From Gemmobacter aquaticus (lineage in GTDB: Bacteria; Pseudomonadota; Alphaproteobacteria; Rhodobacterales; Rhodobacteraceae), in NCBI RefSeq assembly GCF_007859075.1, contig NZ_VOAK01000011.1, forward strand, positions 496,001-560,000: a DNA stretch of 64,000 nucleotides, in the 5' to 3' direction. The translations under genes and the position numbers were made by a program. Positions 35,085 through 44,719 of the stretch are shown here, one piece after another; the first letter of the stretch is position 1; every line of letters starts with the position of its first letter. Below the pieces are notes generated by a model. It was not told the DNA's origin, did no database searches, and saw only the letters and a program-made list of their open reading frames with translations.

Positions 35085-36599
35085 ATGGATACCTTTGGTT
35101 TGCTTCTGCACGGGCTCTCGGTCGCTATGGACCCGATGATCCTGTTCTATGCGCTGGTCGGCGTGACACTGGGCACGGCAGTTGGCGTTCTGCCCGGCAT
35201 CGGCCCCGCGCTGACCGTGGCGCTGCTTCTGCCTGTGACCTACGGTCTCGACCCGGCCGGGTCGATCATCATGTTCGCGGGGATCTACTATGGCGGGATG
35301 TATGGCGGCTCCACCACCTCGATCCTGCTGAACACGCCGGGCGAAAGCGCCTCGATCGTGACGGCGATCGAAGGGAACCAGATGGCCCGGAAGGGCAGGG
35401 GTGGACCTGCGCTGGCAACCGCCGCCATCGGCAGCTTCGTGGCCGGGCTGATCGCCACGCTGCTTCTGGCCTTTCTTGCGCCGCAGGTCGTCAAGCTGGC
35501 CCTGACGCTGGGACCGCGTGAATATTTCGCGCTGATGGTGCTGGCCTTCGTGACCGTCTCGGCCACCTTCGGGGACAGCACGCTGCGCGGTTTGACCTCG
35601 CTCTTCATCGGGCTTGCGTTGGCCTGCGTGGGCATCGACGGTCTGACCGGCGCTGCGCGGCTGACCTTTGGCGTGCCGCAACTGATGGACGGGATCGAGG
35701 TCACGACCATGGCTGTTGCGCTCTTCGCCTTGGGTGAGGCTTTTGCCGTGGCTGGCCAGCATGCGCCCGAAGACGGAATGCACAAGGTCAAGGGGCGCGT
35801 CTGGATGACCAAGGAAGACTGGAAGCGGTCGTGGAAGCCCTGGCTGCGCGGCACGTTCATCGGCTTCCCCATCGGGTCGATGCCGGCGGGTGGGGCGGAT
35901 GTAGCCTCGTTCCTGTCCTATGCGACGGAACGGAAATGTGCGCGCCGCCCTGAAGAATTCGGGCAGGGCGCGATTGAAGGCGTGGCGGGACCCGAGGCTG
36001 CCAACAACGCCGCCGCCGCCGGTACGCTGGTGCCGCTGTTGACGCTGGGCCTACCGACCACGGCGACGGCCGCGATCATGCTGGCCGGGTTCCAGCAGTT
36101 CGGCCTGCAACCGGGGCCCTTGCTCTTCGTGATGAACGCAGAGCTGGTGTGGGGTCTGATCGCAAGCCTTCTGATCGCCAACATCATGCTGGTCGTTCTG
36201 AACCTTCCGCTGATCGGGCTGTGGATCCGTCTGCTATCGATTCCCAAGCCCTGGCTTTACGGCGGCATCATGCTGTTTGCGACGCTCGGCACGATCGGGG
36301 TCAACCCCTCGCCGGTCGAACTGGGCATGCTGATCATGTTCGGCATCATGGGCTATGGGATGCGCCTGTTCGGCTACCCGGTCGCGCCCGTGGTCGTGGG
36401 GCTGATCCTTGGGCCGATGGCTGAACAGCAGCTGCGCCGCGCGCTGTCGATCGCGCAGGGTGACTGGATGACGCTGGTGTCGACGCCGGTTTCGGCAATC
36501 CTGCTCTTGATCTCGGCGCTGTTCCTGATCGTGCCGATGATCATGCGCCTGCGTGGCGGGGGCGAGGTGCTGCGTCAGGTTGCCGGCGACAGCGACTGA
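35085..36599 (+). CDS. tctA: TctA, large membrane subunit of the tripartite transporter
   Basis: A 504-residue permease with about twelve membrane helices. Family hallmarks are [20 protein letters not shown] and [20 protein letters not shown] in the N-terminal half and the related [19 protein letters not shown] in the second half, an internal duplication. It imports a carboxylate with Na+ or H+, using ligand from TctC. The true substrate is unknown; citrate-like acids are usual. A 21-bp tandem duplication begins at its stop codon. Confidence 0.95.
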   Translation: MDTFGLLLHGLSVAMDPMILFYALVGVTLGTAVGVLPGIGPALTVALLLPVTYGLDPAGSIIMFAGIYYGGMYGGSTTSILLNTPGESASIVTAIEGNQMARKGRGGPALATAAIGSFVAGLIATLLLAFLAPQVVKLALTLGPREYFALMVLAFVTVSATFGDSTLRGLTSLFIGLALACVGIDGLTGAARLTFGVPQLMDGIEVTTMAVALFALGEAFAVAGQHAPEDGMHKVKGRVWMTKEDWKRSWKPWLRGTFIGFPIGSMPAGGADVASFLSYATERKCARRPEEFGQGAIEGVAGPEAANNAAAAGTLVPLLTLGLPTTATAAIMLAGFQQFGLQPGPLLFVMNAELVWGLIASLLIANIMLVVLNLPLIGLWIRLLSIPKPWLYGGIMLFATLGTIGVNPSPVELGMLIMFGIMGYGMRLFGYPVAPVVVGLILGPMAEQQLRRALSIAQGDWMTLVSTPVSAILLLISALFLIVPMIMRLRGGGEVLRQVAGDSD

Positions 36600-36636
36600 A
36601 CAGAAAAAGGCTGGGACTGAACAGAAAAAGGCCGGG
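36595..36636. repeat. 21-bp tandem duplication at the tctA stop codon
   Basis: ACTGAACAGAAAAAGGCTGGG (36595-36615) is followed directly by a copy differing only by T to C (36616-36636). The first copy contains the tctA stop codon and the second begins the terminator of the opposite gene. It looks like a recent duplication. Confidence 0.9.
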
Positions 36637-36658
36637 GCGTCGTGATGGCGCCCCGGCC
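36625..36658 (-). terminator. Terminator of the creatinase gene
   Basis: GGCCGGGGCG (36630-36639) pairs with CGCCCCGGCC (36649-36658) across 9 bases. On the minus strand the stem is followed by TTTTTCTG, a proper T-run, so it terminates the creatinase transcript arriving from the right. Confidence 0.85.
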
Positions 36659-36676
36659 AGTTCGGTCTGCGACCGT

Positions 36677-37909
36677 TCAGACCACGTTGAAGGCCGGGCC
36701 GTAGGGATACTTGGTAATATCCTCGTTTCCATCCTCGGTGATGAACAGGATGTCATGCTCGCGGTAGCCGCCCGCACCGGGCTGACCCTCGGCGATGGTC
36801 AGCATCGGCTCCATCGAGATCACCATTCCGGGCTCAAGCACGGTGTCGATATCCTCGCGCAGCTCAAGCCCCGCCTCACGACCATAGTAATGCGACAGCA
36901 CGCCGAAGGAATGGCCGTAGCCAAAGGTGCGATACTGCAGCAGATCGCGCTCGGCGAAGAAGTCGTTGATCTTGGCCGTAACCTCGGCGCAAGAGGCGCC
37001 GGGCTTCAGAAGGCTCATGCCATATTCATGGGCCGCGATATTTGCCTCCCAGATCTTGAGGCTGGCGGCGTCGACCTCACCCACGAACATCGTGCGCTCC
37101 AGCGCAGTGTAGTAGCCCGAGATCATCGGAAACGTGTTCAGGCTGAGGATATCGCCCCGCTGCAGCTTGCGTGAGGTGACCGGGTTGTGCGCGCCATCGG
37201 TATTGATGCCCGACTGAAACCAGACCCAGGTGTCACGATACTCGGCATCGGGAAAGCGCTTGGCGATCTCCAGCTCCATCGCATCACGTCCGGCCATGGC
37301 CACGTCGATCTCGCGTGCGCCCTCCTTGATGGCGTCGTGGATCGCAAAGCCGCCAACATCGGCGACAGCCGCACCGTGGCGGATCAGGTCAAGCTCTGCC
37401 TGCGATTTGCGCATGCGTTGCTGCATGGTGGCAGGCGCGATATCCAGCACCTTCGAGGGCGAAAGGAAGGCGCGTAGCTTGTCCGATTGTAGCAGGGTCA
37501 GGTGATCGGCCTCATAGCCCACGACCTTGCCGGGACCGGTCACCGACAGGATCGCGCGCCAGTAGTTGTCGCGCTGCCAGTCGGTATAGGTGATGTTGTC
37601 GCCATGGCAGCGCCGCCAAGGTTGGGACGCATCAATGCCCGCGCTGATGGTCACGCTTTCGGACATCGTGACGACAAGGCCATAGGGACGCCCGAACGAG
37701 CAGTAGAGGAAGCCCGAGTAGTAGGCGATATTGTGCATCGAGGTGAAGACGCAGGCGTCGACCCCCTGTTCGGCCATCGCGCGACGCAGGCCAGCCAGAC
37801 GTGCATCGTATTCTGACGCGGCGAATGGCAGGACGCGGTCGCCCTGATGAAAGCGGTACATCTGCGGACGATCGGTGGTGGCTTCGCCAAAGCGGGCGTG
37901 TTCAGTCAT
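36677..37909 (-). CDS. Creatinase (creatine amidinohydrolase)
   Basis: A 410-residue pita-bread-fold enzyme hydrolysing creatine to sarcosine and urea (EC 3.5.3.3). The start at 37909 follows GGAGG. Segments nearly identical to Pseudomonas creatinase include YYSGFLYCSFGRPYGLVV, YTDWQRDNY, FQSGINTDGAHNPVTSRK with catalytic His241 (equivalent to His232), YRTFGYGHSFGVLSHYYG and REAGLELREDIDTVLEPGM. Metal ligands of true M24 peptidases are not conserved, as in known creatinases. Creatininase and sarcosine oxidase genes are not in the window. It converges on tctA. Confidence 0.93.
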   Translation of the reverse strand: MTEHARFGEATTDRPQMYRFHQGDRVLPFAASEYDARLAGLRRAMAEQGVDACVFTSMHNIAYYSGFLYCSFGRPYGLVVTMSESVTISAGIDASQPWRRCHGDNITYTDWQRDNYWRAILSVTGPGKVVGYEADHLTLLQSDKLRAFLSPSKVLDIAPATMQQRMRKSQAELDLIRHGAAVADVGGFAIHDAIKEGAREIDVAMAGRDAMELEIAKRFPDAEYRDTWVWFQSGINTDGAHNPVTSRKLQRGDILSLNTFPMISGYYTALERTMFVGEVDAASLKIWEANIAAHEYGMSLLKPGASCAEVTAKINDFFAERDLLQYRTFGYGHSFGVLSHYYGREAGLELREDIDTVLEPGMVISMEPMLTIAEGQPGAGGYREHDILFITEDGNEDITKYPYGPAFNVV

Positions 37910-38082
37910 GTCAGACCTCCAAACTGGGGTCTGCGCATGCGAACGAGACCCCGAAAGGTCCCGGCGTACAGGACATGGCAGGCAAGGCTGCAAGCGGTGG
38001 GGACATACCCCTGTGGCGACGCCATCGCCACGGCTCGTCCATAAGAATACGCCAATCCGGCTATTCGGCAAGTGGTTTCGCG

Positions 38083-38709
38083 TCAGATCTGGATCAGGAC
38101 GAAATCGCCATTTGGGCCGAAGTCAAGGCTGTTGGGCGCGACGTCCTCGATGATCACAGTCACATTCAGGAATCGGACCACTGCGTCGCCGCCCTGATAG
38201 GTAAAGGCGATGTTCAACTGTTCGGGTTGGGTCAGCAGGATCTGCACCTCATCGACGCCTGAACGAAAGCCGGTGATGTGATCGACGCCATCGCCCCGGC
38301 GGAACTGAAAGGTGTCGGCACCTGCGCCACCGGCCAGTGTATCGTCGCCGGTTCCGCCCCGCAGCGTGTCATTGCCAAGCCCGCCGTTCAGCCGGTCATC
38401 CCCCTTGCCGCCATCGATCCGGTCGCGACCGCCTCCGCCTGATGCTGTGTCGGAACCGCTGTCGCCAAAGATCCGGTTCCCAGCCTCGTTCCCTGTCAGC
38501 AGGTCATTGCCATTGCCGCCCGAAAGCCAATCCGCGCCACCGCGGGCGATCAGCGTGTCGTTCCCGCCGAGCCCCTTGAGGTGGTCGAGTTTGGCGGGCT
38601 TGCCCAGCATACGGTCACCTTCGGGTGTGCCGAGTGTGGGGGGAATTAAGAGGGCTTCCAACGCGGATAGCGCAGCGCCCCCATCATGTGATGGGATCGG
38701 AAAAGTCAT
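38083..38709 (-). CDS. RTX-type calcium-binding repeat protein
   Basis: A 208-residue acidic protein built mostly of hemolysin-type nonapeptides (GGxGxDxLx) from about residue 47 to 130, for example [19 protein letters not shown] and [22 protein letters not shown]-terminal beta domain follows (about 130-208, including GADTFQF and GVDHITGF). No signal peptide is visible; RTX proteins leave by type I secretion with a C-terminal signal. No secretion genes and no enzymatic domain are nearby, so the role is unknown. A 173-base gap without recognisable features separates it from the creatinase gene start. Confidence 0.85.
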   Translation of the reverse strand: MTFPIPSHDGGAALSALEALLIPPTLGTPEGDRMLGKPAKLDHLKGLGGNDTLIARGGADWLSGGNGNDLLTGNEAGNRIFGDSGSDTASGGGGRDRIDGGKGDDRLNGGLGNDTLRGGTGDDTLAGGAGADTFQFRRGDGVDHITGFRSGVDEVQILLTQPEQLNIAFTYQGGDAVVRFLNVTVIIEDVAPNSLDFGPNGDFVLIQI

Positions 38710-38783
38710 GGCCGAAACCTCTGTAAAAATTGTTGTCGATAATGAAACAGAGGTTACGCCAGAATCGCGATTTTACCAAGAAC

Positions 38784-39245
38784 TCAGACCAATTCCTTGA
38801 CCGCCTCCATGGCGACATAGGTTGACGTCGCGGCGACATGGGGCAGGGCGCTGATCCGTTCGGCCAGAACGCGGCGATAGTCAGAGATATCCGACGTGCG
38901 CACCTTCAGCAGATAGTCAAAGCGGCTGGCGATCATGTGGCACTGCTCCACCTCGGGGATGGCGCGGACCGCGCGGTTGAAGGCCTGCAGTGCCGCCTCG
39001 CGCGTGTCCGACAGACGCACCTCGACAAAGGCCACATGCGCAAGGCCCATGGCGATAGGGTCCAGCATCGCGCGATATCCTGCGATGACGCCCGCATCCT
39101 CAAGCCGTTTCAGCCGCGCCTGGGTGGGGCTCTTAGACAGGCCGATGCGGCGCGCGAGCTCGGTCGCGGCGATGCGGCCCTCGGTCGCGAGGATGCGCAG
39201 AATCGCCTCGTCATAGGAATCAAGCGATGCGCGGGCGGATGGCAT
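38784..39245 (-). CDS. Lrp/AsnC-family regulator, probable PutR
   Basis: A 153-residue Lrp/AsnC regulator starting MPSARASLDSYDEAILRILA. The N-terminal helix-turn-helix is TELARRIGLSKSPTQARLKR, followed by the ligand-binding RAM domain (VAFVEVRLSDTREAALQAFN, SDISDYRRVLAERISALPHV). It is divergent from putA with a 138-base gap; in related alphaproteobacteria such a PutR activates putA in the presence of proline. Because PutA here lacks a DNA-binding domain, this protein is the obvious regulator. Confidence 0.9.
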   Translation of the reverse strand: MPSARASLDSYDEAILRILATEGRIAATELARRIGLSKSPTQARLKRLEDAGVIAGYRAMLDPIAMGLAHVAFVEVRLSDTREAALQAFNRAVRAIPEVEQCHMIASRFDYLLKVRTSDISDYRRVLAERISALPHVAATSTYVAMEAVKELV

Positions 39246-39383
39246 TGAAAACCCCCTGAATTTAAGTCGATGTGGCTTCAATATGGCACATGATCGGGAA
39301 TATTGCCTGCGAAATCCGCTGTATTCTTGCGCAAACAGGCCGCCCGAACAGGCCAAATGCCCCCATTCCCCGAGGAGAGCCCC

Positions 39384-42300
39384 ATGAGCGCGATGATGCA
39401 GGACAGCTGGAGCGTGATCGAAACCGGCAGTCTGACTGACGAGGCCGCGCTGGTCCGCCGCCTGATCGCGGAAACCGGCCTCGACGCGGCTGCCCGTGCC
39501 CGCATCACCGCCGCGGGGGCCGATCTCGTGCGCCAGATCCGTGCCTCGACCAAGCCGGGGTTGATGGAGGTGTTTCTTGCCGAATACGGGCTTTCGACCG
39601 ACGAGGGGATTGCCCTGATGTGTCTGGCCGAGGCGCTGCTGCGGGTGCCCGATGCCGAGACGATGGATGCGCTGATCGAAGACAAGATCGCGCCCTCGGA
39701 CTGGGGGCGCCATCTGGGCAAGTCGGCCTCAAGCCTTGTGAACGCCTCCACCTGGGCCCTTATGCTGACCGGACGGGTGCTGGACGACCGCGAGCCGGGT
39801 GTGGTGGGGCACCTGCGTGCGGCCGTCAAACGTCTGGGCGAGCCGGTGATCCGTACTGCCGTGGGGCGCGCCATGAAAGAAATGGGCCGCCAGTTCGTTC
39901 TGGGTGAAACCATCGAGGCTGCGATGAAACGCGCCCGCGAACTGGAAGAGCGCGGCTATACCTACAGCTACGACATGCTGGGTGAGGCTGCGCGCACCGA
40001 AGCTGACGCACGCCGGTATCATCTGTCCTATTCCAAGGCGATCACCGCCATCGCGGCGGCCGCGACCACCGGGGATATCCGCACCAATCCGGGGATCTCG
40101 GTCAAGCTCTCGGCCTTGCATCCGCGCTATGAGGTCGCCAAGCGCGCCCGAGTGATGGCCGAGCTTGTCCCGCGGGTCAAGGCGCTGGCAGGGCTTGCGA
40201 AGGCCGCGGGTCTTGGCTTCAACATCGACGCGGAAGAGGCTGATCGGCTTCAGCTTTCCCTGGAAGTGATCGAGGCGGTGCTGGCCGATGAAAGCCTTGC
40301 TGGCTGGGATGGGTTCGGCATCGTCGTGCAGGCCTATGGCCGCCGCGCGGGTGCCACGCTCGACTGGCTCTATGGTCTTGCGCAGCGGCTCGACCGTCGC
40401 ATCATGGTGCGTCTGGTCAAGGGCGCCTATTGGGACGCCGAGGTAAAGCGCGCGCAGGTGATGGGGCTGGAAAGCTTTCCCGTCTTCACCCGCAAGCAGG
40501 CAACCGACGTGAGCTACATCGCGAATGCCCGCAAGCTTCTGCGCATGACCGACCGGATCTATCCGCAGTTCGCGGGCCACAACGCCCATACCGTCGCCGC
40601 AATCCTCGACATAGCGCAGACCGAGGGCGTGGGCGTCGATCACTACGAGTTCCAGCGCCTGCACGGCATGGGCGAGCGTCTGCATGACATCGTGCTGACC
40701 GACCGCAAGGCGCATTGCCGGATCTATGCGCCCGTCGGCGCGCATCGCGACCTTCTGGCCTACCTGGTGCGTCGTCTGCTTGAAAACGGCGCGAACTCCA
40801 GCTTCGTCAATCAGATCGTGAACGAGGAGGTGACGCCCGAAGAGGTTGCGTCCTGCCCGATCACCTTCATGGAAGGCGTCTCCGAGGTCGCGAACCCTGC
40901 AATCCTGACCGGCCCGCAGATCTTTGGCAAACGCACCAACTCAAAAGGGTTCGATCTGACCGATACTCGCGATCTGGCGGTGATCGAGGCTGCGCGGGCA
41001 CCCCATATGGAGACGCTCTTTGATGCCCGCCCCCGCATCGCCGGGCCGGTGGCCGGCGGTTTGCGGCTGGATGTGATCAACCCTGCGACGGGTGCGCGCG
41101 TGGGCAATGTGATCCCTGCGGCTGCGCCCGATGTGCAAGCGGCATTGGCTGCGGCAACGCCATGGTCGGCTGCACCTGCCGAACGTGCCGCCGTTCTGCG
41201 CCAAGCGGCCGACCTGTACGAGCAGAACTTCGGTGCGATCTTTGCGCTTCTGGCGCGCGAGGCGGGCAAGACCCTTGCCGACGCCGTGGCCGAACTGCGA
41301 GAGGCGGTGGATTTCCTGCGCTATTACGCCGATGGCGCTGATGGGCTGGACGCCCCGGCGCGCGGCCGGTTCGTCTGCATCAGCCCGTGGAACTTCCCGC
41401 TGGCCATCTTTACCGGCCAGATTGCTGCGGCGCTGGCGGCTGGCAATGCGGTCCTCGCCAAGCCCGCCGAACAGACCCCGCTGGTTGCCACGCTGGCGGT
41501 TGATCTGCTGCTTCAGGCCGGGGTGCCCGCGACGGCGCTGCAACTGCTTCCCGGTGACGGCGCCGTAGGGGCGATGCTGACGTCCGACTCGCGGGTGAAC
41601 GGCGTGGCTTTCACCGGATCGACCGAGACCGCGCTGATCATCCGCCGTGCGATGGCCGAAAACCTCGACCCGACCGCACCGCTGATCGCCGAGACCGGCG
41701 GGCTGAACGCCATGGTCGTCGACTCGACCGCCCTGCCAGAGCAAGCGGTGCGCGACATCATCGCCTCAAGCTTCCAGTCGGCGGGTCAGCGCTGTTCGGC
41801 GCTGCGCTGCCTCTATCTGCAGGAAGATATCGCGCCGCATGTGCTTGAGATGCTGAAAGGCGCCATGGCCGAGTTGACTCTGGGCAACCCCTGGGATCTG
41901 GCAACCGACGTGGGCCCCGTGATCGACGCCGAGGCGCAAGAGGGGATCGCCGCCCATGTCGCCAAGGCCCGCAGCGAGGGCCGCGTTCTGGCCGAACTTC
42001 AGGCACCGGGGCAGGGCACCTTCATCGCGCCGACCGTGATCCGCGTTGCCGGAATTGCCGAAATGGGGCGCGAGATCTTCGGCCCGGTCCTGCACGTGGC
42101 GACCTTCAAGGCCAGCGCGATCGACCGTGTGATTGATGACGTGAACGCCATGGGCTATGGCCTGACATTCGGCCTGCATACGCGTATCGACGACCGGGTG
42201 CAGCGCGTGGTCGAACGCATCCGCGTCGGCAACACCTATGTGAACCGCAACCAGATTGGCGCTGTGGTGGGTAGCCAACCCTTCGGCGGCGAGGGGCTTT

Positions 42301-42836
42301 CGGGCACCGGGCCGAAGGCGGGCGGGCCGGAATATCTGATGCGCTTCACAGCCGAAACCGCACCGCAGATCGCAGGCGGCATCCATGGCGCGGCTGTCGA
42401 GGCCGATGTGCAACGCGCGCTTACCGCGCTCCAGATCCCGGATGCGGCGCTTGAGACGCAAGACCTTCCCGGCCCGACTGGCGAGAGCAATCGCCTGTCC
42501 TTCTACCCGCGCCGCCCGCTGATCTGCCTTGGGCCCGGTGCCGAAGCGGCACTGGTGCAGGCTGAGGCGGTGCGCCGTCTGGGTGGCCACGCGGTCGAGG
42601 CCCCCGGCCTTGAACCTGAGGCGCTGACCCGTTTGTCAGGCTTTGCCGGAGCGATCTGCTGGGGAGCAGATGCTCGCGCCCATGCGCGCGCGCTGGCGTC
42701 CCGAAAGGGGCCGATCCTGCCGCTGATTGGCGGTCTGCCCGACCGTGGGCATGTCGTGCTGGAACGCCATGTCTGCATCGACACCACCGCATCGGGCGGC
42801 AACGCCCAACTGCTGGCGCAGGTTGCCGAGGGCTGA
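39384..42836 (+). CDS. putA: Bifunctional proline dehydrogenase/P5C dehydrogenase PutA
   Basis: A 1150-residue enzyme oxidising proline to glutamate in two steps. The start at 39384 follows CCGAGGAG. The PRODH barrel (about residues 150-480) shows VKLSALHPRYEVAKRARVMA, IMVRLVKGAYWDAEVKRAQ, FAGHNAHTVAAI and YEFQRLHGMGERLH. The aldehyde dehydrogenase part shows ISPWNFPLAIFTGQIAAAL, VAFTGSTETA, ETGGLNAMVVDSTA and the catalytic Cys in SAGQRCSALR. The ribbon-helix-helix repressor domain of long PutA (about 1320 residues) is missing, so this type is not self-repressing. An ALDH-like C-terminal tail is kept. Confidence 0.96.
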   Translation: MSAMMQDSWSVIETGSLTDEAALVRRLIAETGLDAAARARITAAGADLVRQIRASTKPGLMEVFLAEYGLSTDEGIALMCLAEALLRVPDAETMDALIEDKIAPSDWGRHLGKSASSLVNASTWALMLTGRVLDDREPGVVGHLRAAVKRLGEPVIRTAVGRAMKEMGRQFVLGETIEAAMKRARELEERGYTYSYDMLGEAARTEADARRYHLSYSKAITAIAAAATTGDIRTNPGISVKLSALHPRYEVAKRARVMAELVPRVKALAGLAKAAGLGFNIDAEEADRLQLSLEVIEAVLADESLAGWDGFGIVVQAYGRRAGATLDWLYGLAQRLDRRIMVRLVKGAYWDAEVKRAQVMGLESFPVFTRKQATDVSYIANARKLLRMTDRIYPQFAGHNAHTVAAILDIAQTEGVGVDHYEFQRLHGMGERLHDIVLTDRKAHCRIYAPVGAHRDLLAYLVRRLLENGANSSFVNQIVNEEVTPEEVASCPITFMEGVSEVANPAILTGPQIFGKRTNSKGFDLTDTRDLAVIEAARAPHMETLFDARPRIAGPVAGGLRLDVINPATGARVGNVIPAAAPDVQAALAAATPWSAAPAERAAVLRQAADLYEQNFGAIFALLAREAGKTLADAVAELREAVDFLRYYADGADGLDAPARGRFVCISPWNFPLAIFTGQIAAALAAGNAVLAKPAEQTPLVATLAVDLLLQAGVPATALQLLPGDGAVGAMLTSDSRVNGVAFTGSTETALIIRRAMAENLDPTAPLIAETGGLNAMVVDSTALPEQAVRDIIASSFQSAGQRCSALRCLYLQEDIAPHVLEMLKGAMAELTLGNPWDLATDVGPVIDAEAQEGIAAHVAKARSEGRVLAELQAPGQGTFIAPTVIRVAGIAEMGREIFGPVLHVATFKASAIDRVIDDVNAMGYGLTFGLHTRIDDRVQRVVERIRVGNTYVNRNQIGAVVGSQPFGGEGLSGTGPKAGGPEYLMRFTAETAPQIAGGIHGAAVEADVQRALTALQIPDAALETQDLPGPTGESNRLSFYPRRPLICLGPGAEAALVQAEAVRRLGGHAVEAPGLEPEALTRLSGFAGAICWGADARAHARALASRKGPILPLIGGLPDRGHVVLERHVCIDTTASGGNAQLLAQVAEG

Positions 42837-42867
42837 AGGGTGGGCTGATGCGCCCCTCCCTTCCTTT

Positions 42868-42907
42868 GAGAAGTATCCTCTGGGGGTGCGGGGGGCGACG
42901 CGCCCCC
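42868..42907. repeat. Dispersed GC-rich intergenic element, copy 1, with hairpin
   Basis: A GGGGGCG/CGCCCCC hairpin (42891-42897 with 42901-42907) adjoins AAGTATCCTCTGGGGGTGCG. Read on the minus strand it matches the element at 62373-62422 closely. It lies between putA and the rhomboid gene and may also work as a terminator for putA. Confidence 0.6.
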
Positions 42908-42977
42908 GCGCGTGATATCAGCCAGGCGCGCCGCACATCCCCTTGACGCGCCGTCGATGATCGGAAAGCCTGAGCGC

Positions 42978-43715
42978 ATGTTTCCGATCCGCGATCACAA
43001 CCCCTCGGGCCGGGTGCCCCACGTCACGCGGTTCCTGATCGTGGCGAATGTGCTGATCTTTCTGGCCTATTGGTACGGCCTGCCGGATGAGGCGTCGCTC
43101 ACCCGTTTCATCTACACCTACGGTCTGATCCCGGCCGCCTTGACGCAGGGCGGCGAATGGGCTGGCCTTGTCACCTCGATGTTCCTGCACGGGGGCTGGG
43201 CGCATCTTCTGGGTAACATGCTGTTCCTGCATGTCTTTGGCGACAATCTGGAAGACAGCTTTGGCCACTTCGGCTTTCTGGCCTTTTACCTTGCCAGCGG
43301 CATCGGGGCGGGCATGGCGCAAGTGGTTGCCGATCCGGTGTCGCTCATTCCGATGGTCGGGGCCTCGGGCGCGATTGCGGGCGTGATGGGTGGCTATCTG
43401 CTGCTGTTCCCACGGGCCCGCGTCGATGTTCTGATCATCATCGTGATCTTCTTTCGCATCTTCACCATTCCGGCCTTCATCGTGCTGGCGTTCTGGTTCG
43501 GCCTGCAACTGATCTCGGGCGTCTCGACGCCGACGGATGCGGGCGGCGTCGCCTACTGGGCCCATGCCGGCGGGTTCATCGCGGGAATTGCGCTGGCGCT
43601 GTTGCCGTGGCTCCGGCGCGGAGGGCCCGCCTTCTGGCAGCGCAGCCACGGTGTTCCCGCCCATCCGGCAGTCCAGACCCGCATCCCGCTGGTGCGTCGT
43701 GCGCCGCGCCGCTGA
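42978..43715 (+). CDS. Rhomboid-family intramembrane serine protease
   Basis: A 245-residue polytopic membrane protease. The catalytic serine is in MVGASGAIAGVMGG (GxSG) and the catalytic histidine in YWAHAGGFIAG; the HGGWAHLLGNMLFLHVFG segment supplies the conserved His and Asn of the oxyanion site. Six hydrophobic helices can be traced. The start at 42978 is chosen for the family N-terminus MFPIRDHNPSGRVPHVT; an ATG at 42957 is possible but has no ribosome site. The substrate is unknown. Confidence 0.92.
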   Translation: MFPIRDHNPSGRVPHVTRFLIVANVLIFLAYWYGLPDEASLTRFIYTYGLIPAALTQGGEWAGLVTSMFLHGGWAHLLGNMLFLHVFGDNLEDSFGHFGFLAFYLASGIGAGMAQVVADPVSLIPMVGASGAIAGVMGGYLLLFPRARVDVLIIIVIFFRIFTIPAFIVLAFWFGLQLISGVSTPTDAGGVAYWAHAGGFIAGIALALLPWLRRGGPAFWQRSHGVPAHPAVQTRIPLVRRAPRR

Positions 43716-43733
43716 TGGGCGCGGCGGTTGGGA

Positions 43734-44525
43734 TCAGGCCTCGCCGCGGATGATCTTGCGCAGCGGGTCGAACAGCTGATCGTTGCCGCAGACCACCGAA
43801 CCGGACTCGAGCGGGTCCTGCCCGTCACGGATACCCGACAGCATCCCGCCGGCCTCACGCACCAGCAAAAGACCGGCGGCCATGTCCCAAGCCTTCAGCT
43901 CGCGCTCCCAGTAGCCGTCATAGCGCCCGGCCGCGACCCAGGCGAGGTCAAGCGCGGCAGAGCCCAGCCGACGCACACCGGCGCAGGTGGGCATCAGGCG
44001 CGCCAGATCCTGCAGCGTGGCGGGCAGGGTGGACTTCGCGCCAAAGGGCACGCCGGTCGCAAACAACGCCTCATGCAGGTGACGGCGGCCCGAGACGCGC
44101 ATCCGCTTGTCGTTCATCCAGGCGCCTGCACCCTTTTCAGCCCAGAAAAGCTCATCCTTCGCCGCGTCGAAGACCACGGCCGAGACGATCTCGCCCTTGT
44201 GTTCAAGCGCGATCGACACCGACCAATGGGGCATCCCGTGCAGGAAGTTGGTGGTCCCGTCCAGCGGGTCCACGATCCAGCGCCGGGTGGGGTCGGCGCC
44301 CGCCGTCTCTCCGCCCTCTTCGCCAAGGAAGCCATAGGTCGGACGCGCGCCCATCAGCTCTTCGCGGATCAGACGCTCGGCCTCGCGGTCGGCCTTGCTT
44401 ACGAAATCGCCAGGCCCCTTGGAGGATACCTGCAGGTTTTCAACCTCGCGGAAGTCCTTGACCAGGCTGCGCCCGGCCTTGCGGGCGGCCTTGATCATCA
44501 CGTTCAGGTTGGCGCTGCCCTGCAT
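43734..44525 (-). CDS. suhB: Inositol monophosphatase family protein (SuhB-like)
   Basis: A 263-residue Mg-dependent phosphatase. The metal and substrate motifs are GFLGEEGGE, WIVDPLDGTTNFLHGMPH and LKAWDMAAGLLLVREAGG. SuhB-type enzymes hydrolyse inositol 1-phosphate and in enterobacteria also act with NusA in rRNA antitermination. The start at 44525 matches the family N-terminus MQGSANLNVMIKAARKAG. It converges on the rhomboid gene with an 18-base gap and is divergent from ppk2. Confidence 0.93.
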   Translation of the reverse strand: MQGSANLNVMIKAARKAGRSLVKDFREVENLQVSSKGPGDFVSKADREAERLIREELMGARPTYGFLGEEGGETAGADPTRRWIVDPLDGTTNFLHGMPHWSVSIALEHKGEIVSAVVFDAAKDELFWAEKGAGAWMNDKRMRVSGRRHLHEALFATGVPFGAKSTLPATLQDLARLMPTCAGVRRLGSAALDLAWVAAGRYDGYWERELKAWDMAAGLLLVREAGGMLSGIRDGQDPLESGSVVCGNDQLFDPLRKIIRGEA

Positions 44526-44719
44526 TGGCTGTCCTCGTCGCTTTCGGTCATGTCGGCTGTTCAAGACGGGGCTTCTAGCCTGAATGACCGCGCTTGTGAA
44601 GAGGCGGGCGGGTGGCTTTCCGCCCGGCCGCCCGATGAAAGCGGGGGCGGGCATCAGGGTGTCGCAAAACCGTCATGCCTTCATGATCTTGTCCCGCGCG
44701 AAGGAACAGGAGCTGCGCG

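Noticed and set aside
36677-37909. Generic M24 aminopeptidase (Xaa-Pro dipeptidase)
   Set aside because: The fold is shared, but the sequence follows creatinase closely around the catalytic His and lacks the dipeptidase metal-ligand pattern.
39384-42836. Truncated PutA missing its N-terminus
   Set aside because: The DNA-binding domain is absent, but the start has a good ribosome site and this shorter PutA type without that domain is known; a separate PutR-like regulator is adjacent.
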